Assembly: GCA_016717265.1 (NCBI GenBank)
Contig: JADKFX010000001.1
Span: forward strand, 4,004,501-4,068,500
DNA: 64,000 nucleotides
Source: Saprospiraceae bacterium
Lineage (GTDB): Bacteria; Bacteroidota; Bacteroidia; Chitinophagales; Saprospiraceae
Reading direction: 5' to 3'
This document shows positions 46,841 to 56,900 of the stretch, piece by piece. Under the pieces are notes generated by a model. It made no database searches. It was not told the origin of the DNA and was given only the letters and a program-made list of their open reading frames with translations. How positions within the stretch are numbered: the first letter of the stretch is position 1; every line of letters begins with the position of its first letter. A program made the translations under genes and the position numbers.

Positions 46841-48674
46841 GCTTCTCGGTTTCTATGCTTAGAAAATAAATACCATTTGACAGGGCACTGGTACTAAATG
46901 AAAACTTATTTTCACCAGTCATCAGTATGCCTTCATACATTTTGCTAATAGTCTTACCCTGTTCATCTTTTAAAATAAAATAAACTTTTAATTGTTGCTT
47001 CACTTGAATTTCTAAATGTAAACGGTCTTCTACAGGATTCGGAAATAAAACAATTTCTTGCGTTAACTTTTTTTCTATGGTTGCCGTGGGTGATGAATAA
47101 AGTTCTGCGATATAGGTCCACCATTTACCATTAATATTATTTCCAACACTACCAGCAACCCAAACGGTTGGTACACTTGCATTATATTGTCTAGCAGTAC
47201 CTGTATAGTCACCCCATCGAGCATAATTTTTTGTAGAATTATAACAATTTTCCTGCGGACCAGGTCCCACTTTTACGCGGATTGAAGTTGCTGATGAAAA
47301 ATCATTATAAAATAATTTTGCTCGTATATCCGGATAATGGTTTTCTCCTGAAGAAGTAAAGTGAATAATTGCTGATTTATCATTTACATTATTTGAAAAA
47401 GGAGCAATTGAAGGATAACAATAATCCCGAAGATCTGAAGATGAAAAAATTTCAAATGCATTCGCATCAAGCATCACTGGATTCAATCTATGATATCGAA
47501 CACCACTAAATCCTTGATCATCTGCTGAAAATACAAAATGAATCAAGCCATCTTGATAATACCCATCCTGTAAACGACAATCGCCGATATCAAGACGTAT
47601 CGTGGTACCCAATTGATATGCATTTCCAGAAGGTTCATAGGCCACAGTTGATAATTTTTGATACAATAATTTACTATTCGGGTCTGATAGACTGCCTGTA
47701 ATATCATAAAAATAAAAATAATCTGAACCACCAGCAGAAGCTTGAACTGCATAAACCCCGGGTCCATATTGTCCATTTGCACCTGATCGAATGGGCAAAA
47801 TAGTTCCTGGTTGAAATCCACTCCAAATCTTATAACGAAGTGTTTTAGACGCGTATCCATCTGCCTTATTTAGCTGATACATTATGGATTGTTTATATTT
47901 ACCGGAAGCACCTCTACCGAATAAATTTAAACTAATAAACACTTCATCACGATTGACAGCTATTTTTGGATAATCTGACCACGAACCATCATTTAAGCCA
48001 TCGGATTCAAATAAATAAATTGCCCAATTGCCATTTGGATCATTCGTTTGAGAAAAACCAAATGCTATGTTTTGAGGATCCTCATTACACCCCTGAATAA
48101 ACATAAAAAATCTATCTGCTACTGGATCATATTCAACTTTAGGATCGCATACCGTTTCTGAAATAAATCCATTAAAAAAATCATTTAAAGTATAAACATT
48201 GATTTTACTGCCTTGAGAATTATAAATTCCAACAAATTCATTCATCATACTCATAATCCGACCCGCTTTAGAGACCGCGATCGTATTATCATTTGGACAG
48301 GAACCATCGATATCTGCATAAAATGAACGGCCCACTAGAATTTCAGCAAGTTGGGGACTTGCTTCCCCATGACCTTTGCGAAGAGTACTATAGGGAGCCT
48401 TTTTTAAATAATCTTTACGCGCTTTTAAAATTTGAATGTCGTCATCAAATTCAGATTTATTAGGACTTATAGGATGTTGCAAAAAAGGATTAAATCGAAC
48501 ATCTGCCTGACTAGGACGCAACACTACTGAAAGCTGCTTTTCTTTCATAGCTGGACTATTGATAATTTTAAAAGCTTGAACTACGCTGCCATTATAATCT
48601 ACCTTATGCTCCACATACTGGGCGAATAATAGTCCTTGAGAAAATACTAAAATCAACAGAAAAACATGCTTCAT
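46800..48674 (-). CDS. T9SS type A-sorted secreted protein of unknown function
   Basis: 624 residues: signal peptide ending LLFAQ, a long central region without a domain I recognise (for example YADIDGSCPNDNTIAVSK and AVNRDEVFISLNLFG, possibly a beta-propeller-like fold), and a C-terminal type A sorting domain starting LFPNPVEDRLHLEI and ending KTEKVLVNR. The tail implies outer-membrane export and surface attachment by T9SS. No catalytic motif is visible. Confidence 0.8.
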   Translation of the reverse strand: MKHVFLLILVFSQGLLFAQYVEHKVDYNGSVVQAFKIINSPAMKEKQLSVVLRPSQADVRFNPFLQHPISPNKSEFDDDIQILKARKDYLKKAPYSTLRKGHGEASPQLAEILVGRSFYADIDGSCPNDNTIAVSKAGRIMSMMNEFVGIYNSQGSKINVYTLNDFFNGFISETVCDPKVEYDPVADRFFMFIQGCNEDPQNIAFGFSQTNDPNGNWAIYLFESDGLNDGSWSDYPKIAVNRDEVFISLNLFGRGASGKYKQSIMYQLNKADGYASKTLRYKIWSGFQPGTILPIRSGANGQYGPGVYAVQASAGGSDYFYFYDITGSLSDPNSKLLYQKLSTVAYEPSGNAYQLGTTIRLDIGDCRLQDGYYQDGLIHFVFSADDQGFSGVRYHRLNPVMLDANAFEIFSSSDLRDYCYPSIAPFSNNVNDKSAIIHFTSSGENHYPDIRAKLFYNDFSSATSIRVKVGPGPQENCYNSTKNYARWGDYTGTARQYNASVPTVWVAGSVGNNINGKWWTYIAELYSSPTATIEKKLTQEIVLFPNPVEDRLHLEIQVKQQLKVYFILKDEQGKTISKMYEGILMTGENKFSFSTSALSNGIYFLSIETEKHEIIKTEKVLVNR

Positions 48675-49986
48675 CTTTAAATTATTTTGCGAATAAGCAA
48701 ATTTAATGAAAAAATTGGAATTGCAATATAAATTTAGAACTACTTACCATTTTAAAAGGCTCAACAAGAACATAGAAAAGATTTATATAATGTAGTTCGT
48801 TACAAAAGAAGTTCGCAAAATCTGAGTTTGCAAAATTTAGAAAGCATATAAATAAATAGCTTTGAAATAGAACTGCCAATGTCCAATTCCAAGATTCGGA
48901 GAATTGCAGATTGCAAACTCAAATGCAGGGATATGACAAAGCAGACTCTTAAATAAAAAACATCAGGAATTAAATAAATTAATACCATCATTCAATAAAT
49001 TCCCATTTATTGAAAATAAACAATTCATATTTTTGAGAATTGAATTTTAATAAAATTATAAGAAATTATAAAATTCGACGAAATCCGCATAGTGCGCCAA
49101 ATAGTATGATCCTTATAAAAAAAATAAAATACAGTAGAACTATAAATAATTTTAAATAAAATAAATGCATCCTAAAATGAATACACGCAATAAGTTCTCA
49201 TTCTTAAATCCAAAAACGAATCATATGGCAGGAAAATATTACGAATGTTGGTAAGCATCCGAATATACCAACTTAAAATAATTAATTTGAAGGACGGATG
49301 TCTGAATCCGATAATCAAGACAACTCCAATAACACTAATGTTAACAAAAGCACTAAAAAATGAAACCATTATTTTATTCAAACTACATTCAAAACAAACG
49401 CGATCAATGGATCCATGCGAAACTATTCAACAGCTTAGTGGACTCCTCTATTTCAACAGATAAAATGAATACTACAGGACTGCATTATTATTGCCTGGCT
49501 GTTCAATCTAAAATTTCTGCTTGGACATCCGATGGATTCTTGCTCAAACGATTAAAAATACAAAGCTTTTGCAAACCAGCAATACTAAGATATGCGCATG
49601 TATTTAGGGTTTTAAAATTGAAAAATCTAATATTGGAGTATAAAAAAATAAAATTGAGGCTCTACACAGTTTGTATTCCAAGCCTTTCAAATCATGGCAA
49701 AATATACAATCCAATTAAAGATACTAATTTCAGGGTACTTAAATCTTTTGAAAATCAAATTAGGATACGGAATTAAAATTGGATTCAAATCTCAATTAAT
49801 AAAATCAGATTTGAATTGCCAATAAGAATCTTTTAAAATATACAAAAAGTCGAACATTCAGTTTAAAATTTGTAAAAATAAATTAAGATAAAAATTCACT
49901 TCAATGAAATTTAAACATAAAAGGTGAAAACTATGATCCGAATACACCTTAAAACAAAGTAGGACATCAAAATAAATAACACGATC
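48675..49986. other. 1.3-kb AT-rich stretch without a convincing gene
   Basis: It contains small open frames on both strands, the longest of 138 codons at 49360-49776 (+). These lack a signal, domain or typical codon pattern. An 11-base inverted pair (near 48823 and 48911) is the only structure noted. It probably holds the promoters of the flanking divergent genes and possibly decayed coding DNA. Confidence 0.5.
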
Positions 49987-51543
49987 ATGAAATACAATTC
50001 TAAATTAATACTTATCTTTATAATAATGAATGTTTACAATCAAAAAATGAATTCTCAAAATATAGATTGCTATGTTCTACCTGATCCCATACAATATTCC
50101 GCTTCACCAATCCCATGTTTTAATGTAGACTCCATTTACGAAAATTGTATTCCAGTTTACTTAAACGTTAATATTCATTTTTTTGTAAATGATGACTGTA
50201 CTGGAAATGTATCCTTACCTCAGGATGGCACAAAAGTAACTCAGGAAGGAGCCACTGGATGGGCGAACTATATGCTTTATATTGCAAATGAAGAACTTGC
50301 GCATAATACTGCCCAATTAAATCCCAAAGGGTATAATACACCATCCCAAGCTGCTCATTGCAATCCGGTAAGGTGGTTTCTAAGTGGCGTTTATTTTCAT
50401 TGTGACAACACCAATAAGTTTAATGGTTATGATTTAAATTTACTAAGAAATAAATATGCCGTAAATCCCAATTCCGAATTAAATGTGTTTATAGCTTCTT
50501 ATAATCATTCTCATGGGAGTGGTGTTGCATTTTTAGGCGGAAATATTAGTTCCATAAATCGATTCGATTGGGGAATTTTAAACCATGAATTAGCACATAA
50601 TTTAGTGCTCTACCATAGCTTTGAAAACGATGGCTGTGACGATACTCCAATGCTTACGTTCAATTGGGATAAAAACTGTGATGGTACCATTGGAATTGAT
50701 GAAATGAATTTAAAATGTTTTGGACTAGAACCTCCAAATAGCCCCAATTGTAATCTGGAGCCTGCTTGCCCCAATTATCCATGTTGTGATTCGGGTTGGA
50801 TAAATAATAATATCATGGGGTATAATAATCCTAATGGAGCCTGGTCAGCCTGTCAAATAGCAAAAGTCCTTGGACATATCTCCAGATATAAATGCGAATT
50901 TATAGCCCAGATTGGTGGAAATTGTCCCCCTTTATCTTCCTTTATTACCAGATTACCTAAAGATCTAATAAAACCTAAGCATTGTACTTATTGTTTTGAC
51001 ATCGGAGCAAGTACAGGATATAATAAATATAAAATTGAAATTTATGATAATCTAAATCCAACAAATCCCATTTTAATAAGAACTACTCATTGGTTATCTG
51101 GCTTAGCTCAAAAGTATTGCATTACGGGAAATTTACAAAGTGGTTGGCAAGATGACATGCAATCAAATCATCCTTACCTAATAAAACTTATTGTTAAAAA
51201 TGATTGTTCAGAAAATGAAAAATCTGAGCCCTTTAGTTTACCGATAAGAGACTGTACAATAACCGGAGATCATCCAAATAACGATTTAAAGTTTGCTATA
51301 AGCCCAAATCCTGCAACCGATAACTTGACAATTCAATATGAATTGAACGAAGAATCCAAAGTTAAAATACTACTTACGCACCAATTGTTTAATAACTTTA
51401 ATTATACTGTGAATCCTTCATGCTTTCAAAGCCAAGGAGAATATACCATAAATATTCCATTACAATCAGTTTATCCAGGAATTAACGTAATTTTATTCAT
51501 GGTTAATGATAAAATTTATACTTCCTCTTTTATCAAACAATAA
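49987..51543 (+). CDS. T9SS-exported metzincin-like metallopeptidase
   Basis: 518 residues with a signal-like N terminus. The zinc site reads HELAHNLVLYH at residues 200-210: zinc ligands H200, H204 and H210 with catalytic E201. A Met-turn-like NNIMGYNN follows, as in pappalysin/M43-type metzincins. The usual Gly at the eighth position is Val (V207), an uncommon change that could alter the turn before the third ligand. The C terminus (ISPNPATDNLTIQYEL to the end) is a type A T9SS sorting domain. An extracellular protease is likely; the substrate is unknown. Confidence 0.8.
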   Translation: MKYNSKLILIFIIMNVYNQKMNSQNIDCYVLPDPIQYSASPIPCFNVDSIYENCIPVYLNVNIHFFVNDDCTGNVSLPQDGTKVTQEGATGWANYMLYIANEELAHNTAQLNPKGYNTPSQAAHCNPVRWFLSGVYFHCDNTNKFNGYDLNLLRNKYAVNPNSELNVFIASYNHSHGSGVAFLGGNISSINRFDWGILNHELAHNLVLYHSFENDGCDDTPMLTFNWDKNCDGTIGIDEMNLKCFGLEPPNSPNCNLEPACPNYPCCDSGWINNNIMGYNNPNGAWSACQIAKVLGHISRYKCEFIAQIGGNCPPLSSFITRLPKDLIKPKHCTYCFDIGASTGYNKYKIEIYDNLNPTNPILIRTTHWLSGLAQKYCITGNLQSGWQDDMQSNHPYLIKLIVKNDCSENEKSEPFSLPIRDCTITGDHPNNDLKFAISPNPATDNLTIQYELNEESKVKILLTHQLFNNFNYTVNPSCFQSQGEYTINIPLQSVYPGINVILFMVNDKIYTSSFIKQ

Positions 51544-51601
51544 AATATTTAAATGCGCTAATTATAAAGAACTTTTGTATAAATCCTTTAAATCAAAATA
51601 A

Positions 51602-52525
51602 ATGAATAAATTGATGGTATTAATCGTAATGACAACATACGTTTTGAATTGTGTTGCTCAAAAAAATGCGCTTTACGAATTCAAATTCTATTTTGAAGAT
51701 GCCGCCGGCTACAAAGACACAATACTTTATCGAGCAGATACTTCGATCGTTGATAATCTCAATCGTCCAGATGATGATTTAAATTTAGAATGGGGAGAAT
51801 TTATTGATGATTCCCCATTTGATTCTATATTTGAAGTGAGGGCAAAATCAAAATTTGAAATTTTAGGAAGTTTTTACCAAAACATTATACTTGGAGTTCG
51901 AGATCAAGGATTAGCTTGCAATGCACCAGATCCACTCTTAATATTTGTATATACAAAAAACTGGCCCGTTACAATGACATGGGATCCTAAAAAATTTAAC
52001 AATCAACCCTGCTTAAATGGATCCGTGGTTTCACCCGATGCTGATTATGAAAAAAAATGGAGATTCTCAGATCCTGTTCCTATTGGACCTATTGCATGTT
52101 TATCAAATGATACGAGTTATACAAGAGATTTAAGATTTATACCACTACTAAAAAAATTCGAACTCCCAATTCTTATTCAACACGATGTCACAGGTTTAGG
52201 TAAAATAGATATTACTGCCCTCGGAATCGATTTCGGACCACCATACTTTAAACTTTGCAATACACTCATTGGAACAAACGATCTAAAAAGGAATGAATTC
52301 TTTATACAATCTACTATTGTGGAAAATGAACTCACAATATTCACTACCATTGTTGATGTAAAATCATATACCATCTTTGATCTCCAGGGTATCGTTACTT
52401 TGAAAAATAAATTTAATGAAAGCACGCATAAAATCAATGTCGAATCTTTAAAAAATGGAATCTATTTCTTGCAATCTAAAAGTTTAAATGGCAAGCCAAT
52501 GAATCAAAAATTTGTAAAAATCTGA
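51602..52525 (+). CDS. T9SS type A-sorted protein of unknown function
   Basis: 307 residues: signal peptide ending NCVAQ, a central part without a recognised domain (acidic stretch RPDDDLNLEWGEF, then PTMTWDP-like beta strands), and a short C-terminal T9SS type A-like tail (IFDLQGIVTLKNKF to NQKFVKI). It begins 58 bases after the metzincin-like gene on the same strand and may be co-expressed with it. Confidence 0.72.
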   Translation: MNKLMVLIVMTTYVLNCVAQKNALYEFKFYFEDAAGYKDTILYRADTSIVDNLNRPDDDLNLEWGEFIDDSPFDSIFEVRAKSKFEILGSFYQNIILGVRDQGLACNAPDPLLIFVYTKNWPVTMTWDPKKFNNQPCLNGSVVSPDADYEKKWRFSDPVPIGPIACLSNDTSYTRDLRFIPLLKKFELPILIQHDVTGLGKIDITALGIDFGPPYFKLCNTLIGTNDLKRNEFFIQSTIVENELTIFTTIVDVKSYTIFDLQGIVTLKNKFNESTHKINVESLKNGIYFLQSKSLNGKPMNQKFVKI

Positions 52526-52898
52526 TTTGGAATTTAAAATTTGAATTATAAATTAAATCTGAAACGCAAGTTTCAACGATTCCTGCACTGAGGCTAATAG
52601 TAGTATATTTAATAAATGAATCTAAAAAATGAATACTCCATAAAATATTGAGTCCAATTCAATGAATCCATAAACTTTATTTTGAATAGTTAAAAAGCAA
52701 AAAAATCAATGAGCCACTCTAATTAAATAAATTTGTAAAATAAGTGAAAAAGCTACTATTTAAAATAGATTGCTGAATTAAGATATCCTCCAATAGAATT
52801 CCTAAACTCATCCATATTTCATTGGCTTCATAACGATTCTGTAATTATGAAATAAACATATCAATCAAATTCCTCTTCCATTTCTGGAAATTTTCATT

Positions 52899-52906
52899 TA
52901 TATTTG
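52899..52906 (+). promoter_or_regulatory. Putative promoter -7 box (TATATTTG) of the mla operon
   Basis: Exact TAnnTTTG match ending 19 bases before the mlaE ATG, implying a very short leader. No clear TTTG -33 element was seen at the ideal distance. The preceding bases 52526-52898 are AT-rich without a gene. Confidence 0.5.
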
Positions 52907-52925
52907 GATATTATTAGAATTCGGA

Positions 52926-53756
52926 ATGAAAGAACATAATTTAATTGAAAAGAAAATAAGTCATACGGTTGAAAAACATGAATTTCCTATTTTACCAACA
53001 GGAATGAAAATACTCTTTAATGAAGTTGGTGAAATATCAAGATTTGCAGGTAGGTTCTTTCGCGAATTTTTATTTCCTCCCTATGAATTTCGCGAAATAA
53101 TTAAGCAGTCTTTTGAAATAGGTTATCGCTCTTTATCCTTAGTTGCACTCACAGCTTTTATAATTGGCCTCGTAATAACTTTACAATCCAGACCCACTTT
53201 AGTAGAATTTGGAGCTGAAGCCTGGTTACCATCTATGGTAGGAATAAGTTTAATTCGAGAAATTGGACCCGTTATTACAGCACTTATTTGTGCAGGTAAA
53301 ATTGGTTCCGGAATTGGAGCTGAGTTAGGTTCTATGAAAGTAACAGAACAAATTGACGCCATGGAGGTAAGTGGCACGAATCCATTTAAATATATCGTCG
53401 TATCCAGGATAATTAGCACCACCTTAATGATCCCGATCCTAATTATTATAGGTGACGCTATAGCTTTATATGGCTCCTATCTTGCCGTAAATGTAAAAGG
53501 TTCCGTTAGCTATACCCTATTCTTCCATCAAGTCTTCGATAGTTTACAGTTTAGTGATGTAATTCCAGCTTTTATAAAATCCTTTTTCTTTGGATTTGCG
53601 ATCGGATTAGTAGGCTGTTATAAAGGTTATAATTCCAGAAAAGGTACCGAAGGCGTCGGAAGATCTGCAAATTCAGCTGTTGTTGTTGCATCCCTTTGCG
53701 TTTTTATTGTGGATTTAATCGCTGTCCAAATTACTGAATTTTTGGGATTTTTATGA
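52926..53756 (+). CDS. mlaE: MlaE-family lipid ABC transporter permease
   Basis: 276 residues, polytopic inner-membrane protein. The family signature LIREIGPVITALICAGKIGSGIGAEL and the following MKVTEQIDAMEV are clear. An amphipathic N-terminal part precedes five or so membrane helices. In the Mla system MlaE forms the membrane core that moves phospholipids between inner membrane and periplasmic MCE protein. Its stop overlaps the next start by four bases (ATGA), so translation with mlaF is coupled. The direction of transport cannot be read from sequence. Confidence 0.95.
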   Translation: MKEHNLIEKKISHTVEKHEFPILPTGMKILFNEVGEISRFAGRFFREFLFPPYEFREIIKQSFEIGYRSLSLVALTAFIIGLVITLQSRPTLVEFGAEAWLPSMVGISLIREIGPVITALICAGKIGSGIGAELGSMKVTEQIDAMEVSGTNPFKYIVVSRIISTTLMIPILIIIGDAIALYGSYLAVNVKGSVSYTLFFHQVFDSLQFSDVIPAFIKSFFFGFAIGLVGCYKGYNSRKGTEGVGRSANSAVVVASLCVFIVDLIAVQITEFLGFL

Positions 53757-54535
53757 TTCAAACCATCAAAAGCATAGATCCAGATAATTTGTCACCAATA
53801 AAATTTGGTGAACCCATTATCGAAATAAAAAATCTAGAAAAAGCATTTGGTAAAAATCAAGTATTAATTGATTATAATCTGGAGATCCGCAGAGGAGAAA
53901 ATCTTGTAATTCTTGGAAAATCAGGAAGTGGAAAATCTGTACTTATCAAATGTATCGTCGGTTTACTAAGTTATGATGCAGGTTCTTTAAAAGTATTTGG
54001 AAATGAAATTTCTGAAATTCCACAACAAGCTTTAGATGAAATGAGGGCTAGAATTGGATTTGTTTTCCAAAGTAGTGCCTTATACGATAGTATGACAGTT
54101 CGGGAAAATCTCGAATTTCCACTCCGAAGACATGGTAAAAACAAAACAAAAGAGGAAATAAATGAGTTAGTTGAAGAGACCTTGAATAATGTAGGCTTAT
54201 TACATGCAATGAATTTAATGCCATCTGAACTTTCTGGTGGCATGAAAAAAAGAATAGGATTAGCTCGTTCCCTAATTCTAAAACCTGAAATTATGCTTTA
54301 CGATGAACCAACAACCGGATTAGACCCGATAACAGCAAAAGAAATTAGCTATCTAATGCTTCAAGTACAACAAAAATATAACACTTCTTCAATTATTATT
54401 TCTCATGATATGCATTGTGCTAAACTTACTGCAAATCGCATTTCAGTTTTAATTGATGGCATCAATTATGCACAGGGTACTTATGATGAATTGAATAATT
54501 TAAAAGATCCAAAAATTCATGCTTTTTTTGAATAA
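53753..54535 (+). CDS. mlaF: MlaF-family ABC transporter ATPase
   Basis: 260 residues. Walker A GKSGSGKS at residues 55-62, the signature LSGGM with SGGM at 161-164, and Walker B IMLYDE with D184 and E185, followed by the D-loop PTTGLDP and the switch His in IIISHD. It powers the MlaE permease. The position between mlaE (4-base overlap) and mlaD (2-base gap) confirms an operon. Confidence 0.96.
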   Translation: MIQTIKSIDPDNLSPIKFGEPIIEIKNLEKAFGKNQVLIDYNLEIRRGENLVILGKSGSGKSVLIKCIVGLLSYDAGSLKVFGNEISEIPQQALDEMRARIGFVFQSSALYDSMTVRENLEFPLRRHGKNKTKEEINELVEETLNNVGLLHAMNLMPSELSGGMKKRIGLARSLILKPEIMLYDEPTTGLDPITAKEISYLMLQVQQKYNTSSIIISHDMHCAKLTANRISVLIDGINYAQGTYDELNNLKDPKIHAFFE

Positions 54536-54537
54536 TT

Positions 54538-55545
54538 ATGAATAAAGATACTCCAAACAACATTAGACTCGGCATTTTTGTAACCACAGGAATAGTCCTC
54601 TTTATACTTGGACTATATTATCTGGGTAGTAGTAAAAATATGTTTGGAAATAATTTCCAAATCTATACTTCTTTTGACGATGTAAACGGACTCTCTGAAG
54701 GAAATAATGTCAGGTACCTGGGAATAGATATAGGTACCGTTGAAAAGATTAGCATTATAAATGATTCTGTTATCAAAGTAGAAATGTCTATAGACCAATC
54801 TTTAAAAAATAAAATTCGCAAAAATTCAACTACAAGTATTGGTACCGATGGTTTGATGGGAAATAAAATAGTGATTATAGATCATGGTACTTCAGACGCA
54901 CCCTTGGTTTCTGAATCTGATGAAATTTCTTCCGTTAAAGCAATAAATACAGAAATGATGCTGAGAACTCTTGAAAATACAAATTTAAATGTCGCTGTAA
55001 TATCCCAAAACCTGAGAACCATTACTGAAAATATAAACCAGAGTAGAGGAACCTTATATGCTGTTCTTATGGATACCGTTTTAGCCAAAAGTTTTCGTTC
55101 AACTGTTTTAAATATTGAATCCCTTAGTAAAAATTTGAATCAATCTTCAAAACAGGTTTCATCCATAATACAGGAAGTAAATAATGGACATGGCACCTTA
55201 GGTGTCCTTTTGAAAGATACTTTACTTACAGATGACCTTCAAAATATAGTACAAAAAATAAAACAAGGAAGTGAACAATTAAATAAAGTCACAAATCAAT
55301 TTGAATTAATTCTAAAAGATGCACATTCTGGAAAAGGAACAATTTCATATTTATTAAAAGATCCGTCAGGTCCAAAAAATATTAATAATATTCTTTCAAA
55401 TGTACAAAGTGCTTCCATAAAAATTAATGAAGATCTGGAAGCATTAAAGCATAATTTTCTTTTCAAATCGTATTTTAAAAAGCAAGAGAAAATTAAACTT
55501 CAAAGCTTGGAAAAGATTAAAAAACAAGACACAATTTTAAAATAA
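54538..55545 (+). CDS. mlaD: MlaD-like MCE-domain lipid-binding protein
   Basis: 335 residues: short cytoplasmic start, one membrane anchor (LGIFVTTGIVLFILGLYYL), then one MCE domain (about residues 37-115, with FDDVNGLSEGNNVRYLGIDI and GTVEKI). A long helical, Asn/Ser/Lys-rich C-terminal tail follows, with repeated GTLGVLLKDT/GTISYLLKDP segments. Bacteroidota MCE proteins often have such tails. It would carry lipid through the periplasm for MlaEF. Confidence 0.93.
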   Translation: MNKDTPNNIRLGIFVTTGIVLFILGLYYLGSSKNMFGNNFQIYTSFDDVNGLSEGNNVRYLGIDIGTVEKISIINDSVIKVEMSIDQSLKNKIRKNSTTSIGTDGLMGNKIVIIDHGTSDAPLVSESDEISSVKAINTEMMLRTLENTNLNVAVISQNLRTITENINQSRGTLYAVLMDTVLAKSFRSTVLNIESLSKNLNQSSKQVSSIIQEVNNGHGTLGVLLKDTLLTDDLQNIVQKIKQGSEQLNKVTNQFELILKDAHSGKGTISYLLKDPSGPKNINNILSNVQSASIKINEDLEALKHNFLFKSYFKKQEKIKLQSLEKIKKQDTILK

Positions 55546-55557
55546 ATCAACAAATAG

Positions 55558-55581
55558 ATTAAAAGATATATCGCTTTTAAT
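55558..55581. terminator. Bidirectional hairpin between mlaD and aminotransferase
   Basis: Perfect 8-base arms (55558-55565 and 55574-55581) around an 8-base loop, with A-rich and T-rich stem ends. It lies in the 68-base gap between two convergent genes. Confidence 0.6.
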
Positions 55582-55613
55582 TAGAAAAGCAGAAATCCAT
55601 TACTTTACAAGGT

Positions 55614-56810
55614 TTAATCGAAATTCTTTCCTGCTTTCCTAGGTATATTATTTATGATCTCGCAAACATCCAATATCTGTTCATCTGAAATTATTAATGG
55701 TGGTGCAATTCGCAAAGCAGATGAACAAAACAAAAAACTTTCTGCTAATATTTTATTTTTATAAAGTTTTTGTAACCAGGATATGAGCATGGATTCTGAT
55801 CCTAATTGTACTGCTATCATCAACCCACTTGATCGGATTTCAAGTATATCTTCATGCAACAAATTACCTTTAAAGAGTTTTTCCTTAGATTCAACGCCTT
55901 CTAAAATATTGTGATTTAGTAAATATTTTAAACCTGCCAAACCAGCTGCACAACTTACAGGATGACCTCCAAATGTAGTTATATATCCCAATGCTAAGCG
56001 CTTGCTAAAAGCCTCCATTATTTTGTGATCACAAATTAATGCAGCTAAAGGCATTCCAGATCCAATTGCTTTTCCACTTAATAATATATCCGGAATTATA
56101 TTCGTATTCTGAAATGCAAACAATTTTCCGGTTCTGCCAATCCCTGTTTGAATTTCATCAAATACTAACAAGGAGGATTTTTCAATACATTTCGCTTTCA
56201 ATTTTTGCCAATAATCGACAGATGCTTGTCTTACTCCGGCCTCGGCTTGGACTACCTCTGTAAAAACTGCAGCCGTTTTATTTGAAATTAAATCCAGATC
56301 TGAAATATTACCAAAATCAATAAAACGGATGCCTGGAATTAAAGGTCTGAATTCAGCCTTATGAGCTTCGTCACTTCGCAGCGATTCAGCCCCCAGGGTA
56401 CTGCCATGGTATGCATTCCTGCAAACAATAATTTCCGACCGATTTGTAACCAACCTAACCAATTTAATCGCAGCATCAATGCATTCACTTCCTGAACTTA
56501 AAAAATAACAAGAGTTCAAAGAAGTTGGCAAAAGTGTGGTCAAATATCCAGCAAATTGAACTTGCGGACTTTGAATATGCTCTCCATAAACATTCGTATG
56601 CAAGTATTTTTCTGATTGATCCCGAATAGCATTTTTAACATCTTCTATACTATGTCCTATATTATTTACCCCAAAACCAGAAATAAGATCTAAATAAGGA
56701 TTTCCTTGCCGATCATATAAATAGCAGGCCTCTGCTCGTTGTATTTCAAAACCTTGTGGAATTTCACTTGTTTGTGCAATATGTTCTAAAAATTGTCGTC
56801 GTAAGTACAT
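55614..56810 (-). CDS. Class III PLP-dependent aminotransferase
   Basis: 398 residues, close to the family norm. The PLP lysine is K247 in LLSGKAIGSG; D218 in FDEIQTGIGRTG binds the pyridine nitrogen; SSGSECIDAAIKLVR forms the phosphate-binding region. Similar to acetylornithine, ornithine and 4-aminobutyrate aminotransferases. The GIGRTGKLFAF motif does not decide between them, and no arginine, proline or GABA gene lies nearby, so no symbol is given. Cytosolic. It appears to be a single-gene unit. Confidence 0.9.
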   Translation of the reverse strand: MYLRRQFLEHIAQTSEIPQGFEIQRAEACYLYDRQGNPYLDLISGFGVNNIGHSIEDVKNAIRDQSEKYLHTNVYGEHIQSPQVQFAGYLTTLLPTSLNSCYFLSSGSECIDAAIKLVRLVTNRSEIIVCRNAYHGSTLGAESLRSDEAHKAEFRPLIPGIRFIDFGNISDLDLISNKTAAVFTEVVQAEAGVRQASVDYWQKLKAKCIEKSSLLVFDEIQTGIGRTGKLFAFQNTNIIPDILLSGKAIGSGMPLAALICDHKIMEAFSKRLALGYITTFGGHPVSCAAGLAGLKYLLNHNILEGVESKEKLFKGNLLHEDILEIRSSGLMIAVQLGSESMLISWLQKLYKNKILAESFLFCSSALRIAPPLIISDEQILDVCEIINNIPRKAGKNFD

Positions 56811-56900
56811 GATTTTAAAACAATGTAAATGAGAATGTTATGGATTCTCAAAGGATAATAGAATTATTTTGATATTTGCAGTAAAATTAAACGGAATAGC

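Noticed and set aside
49360..49776. 138-codon + strand frame in the 1.3-kb gap
   Set aside because: No signal peptide, domain or sensible composition, and no good promoter; kept only as a remark in the gap entry.
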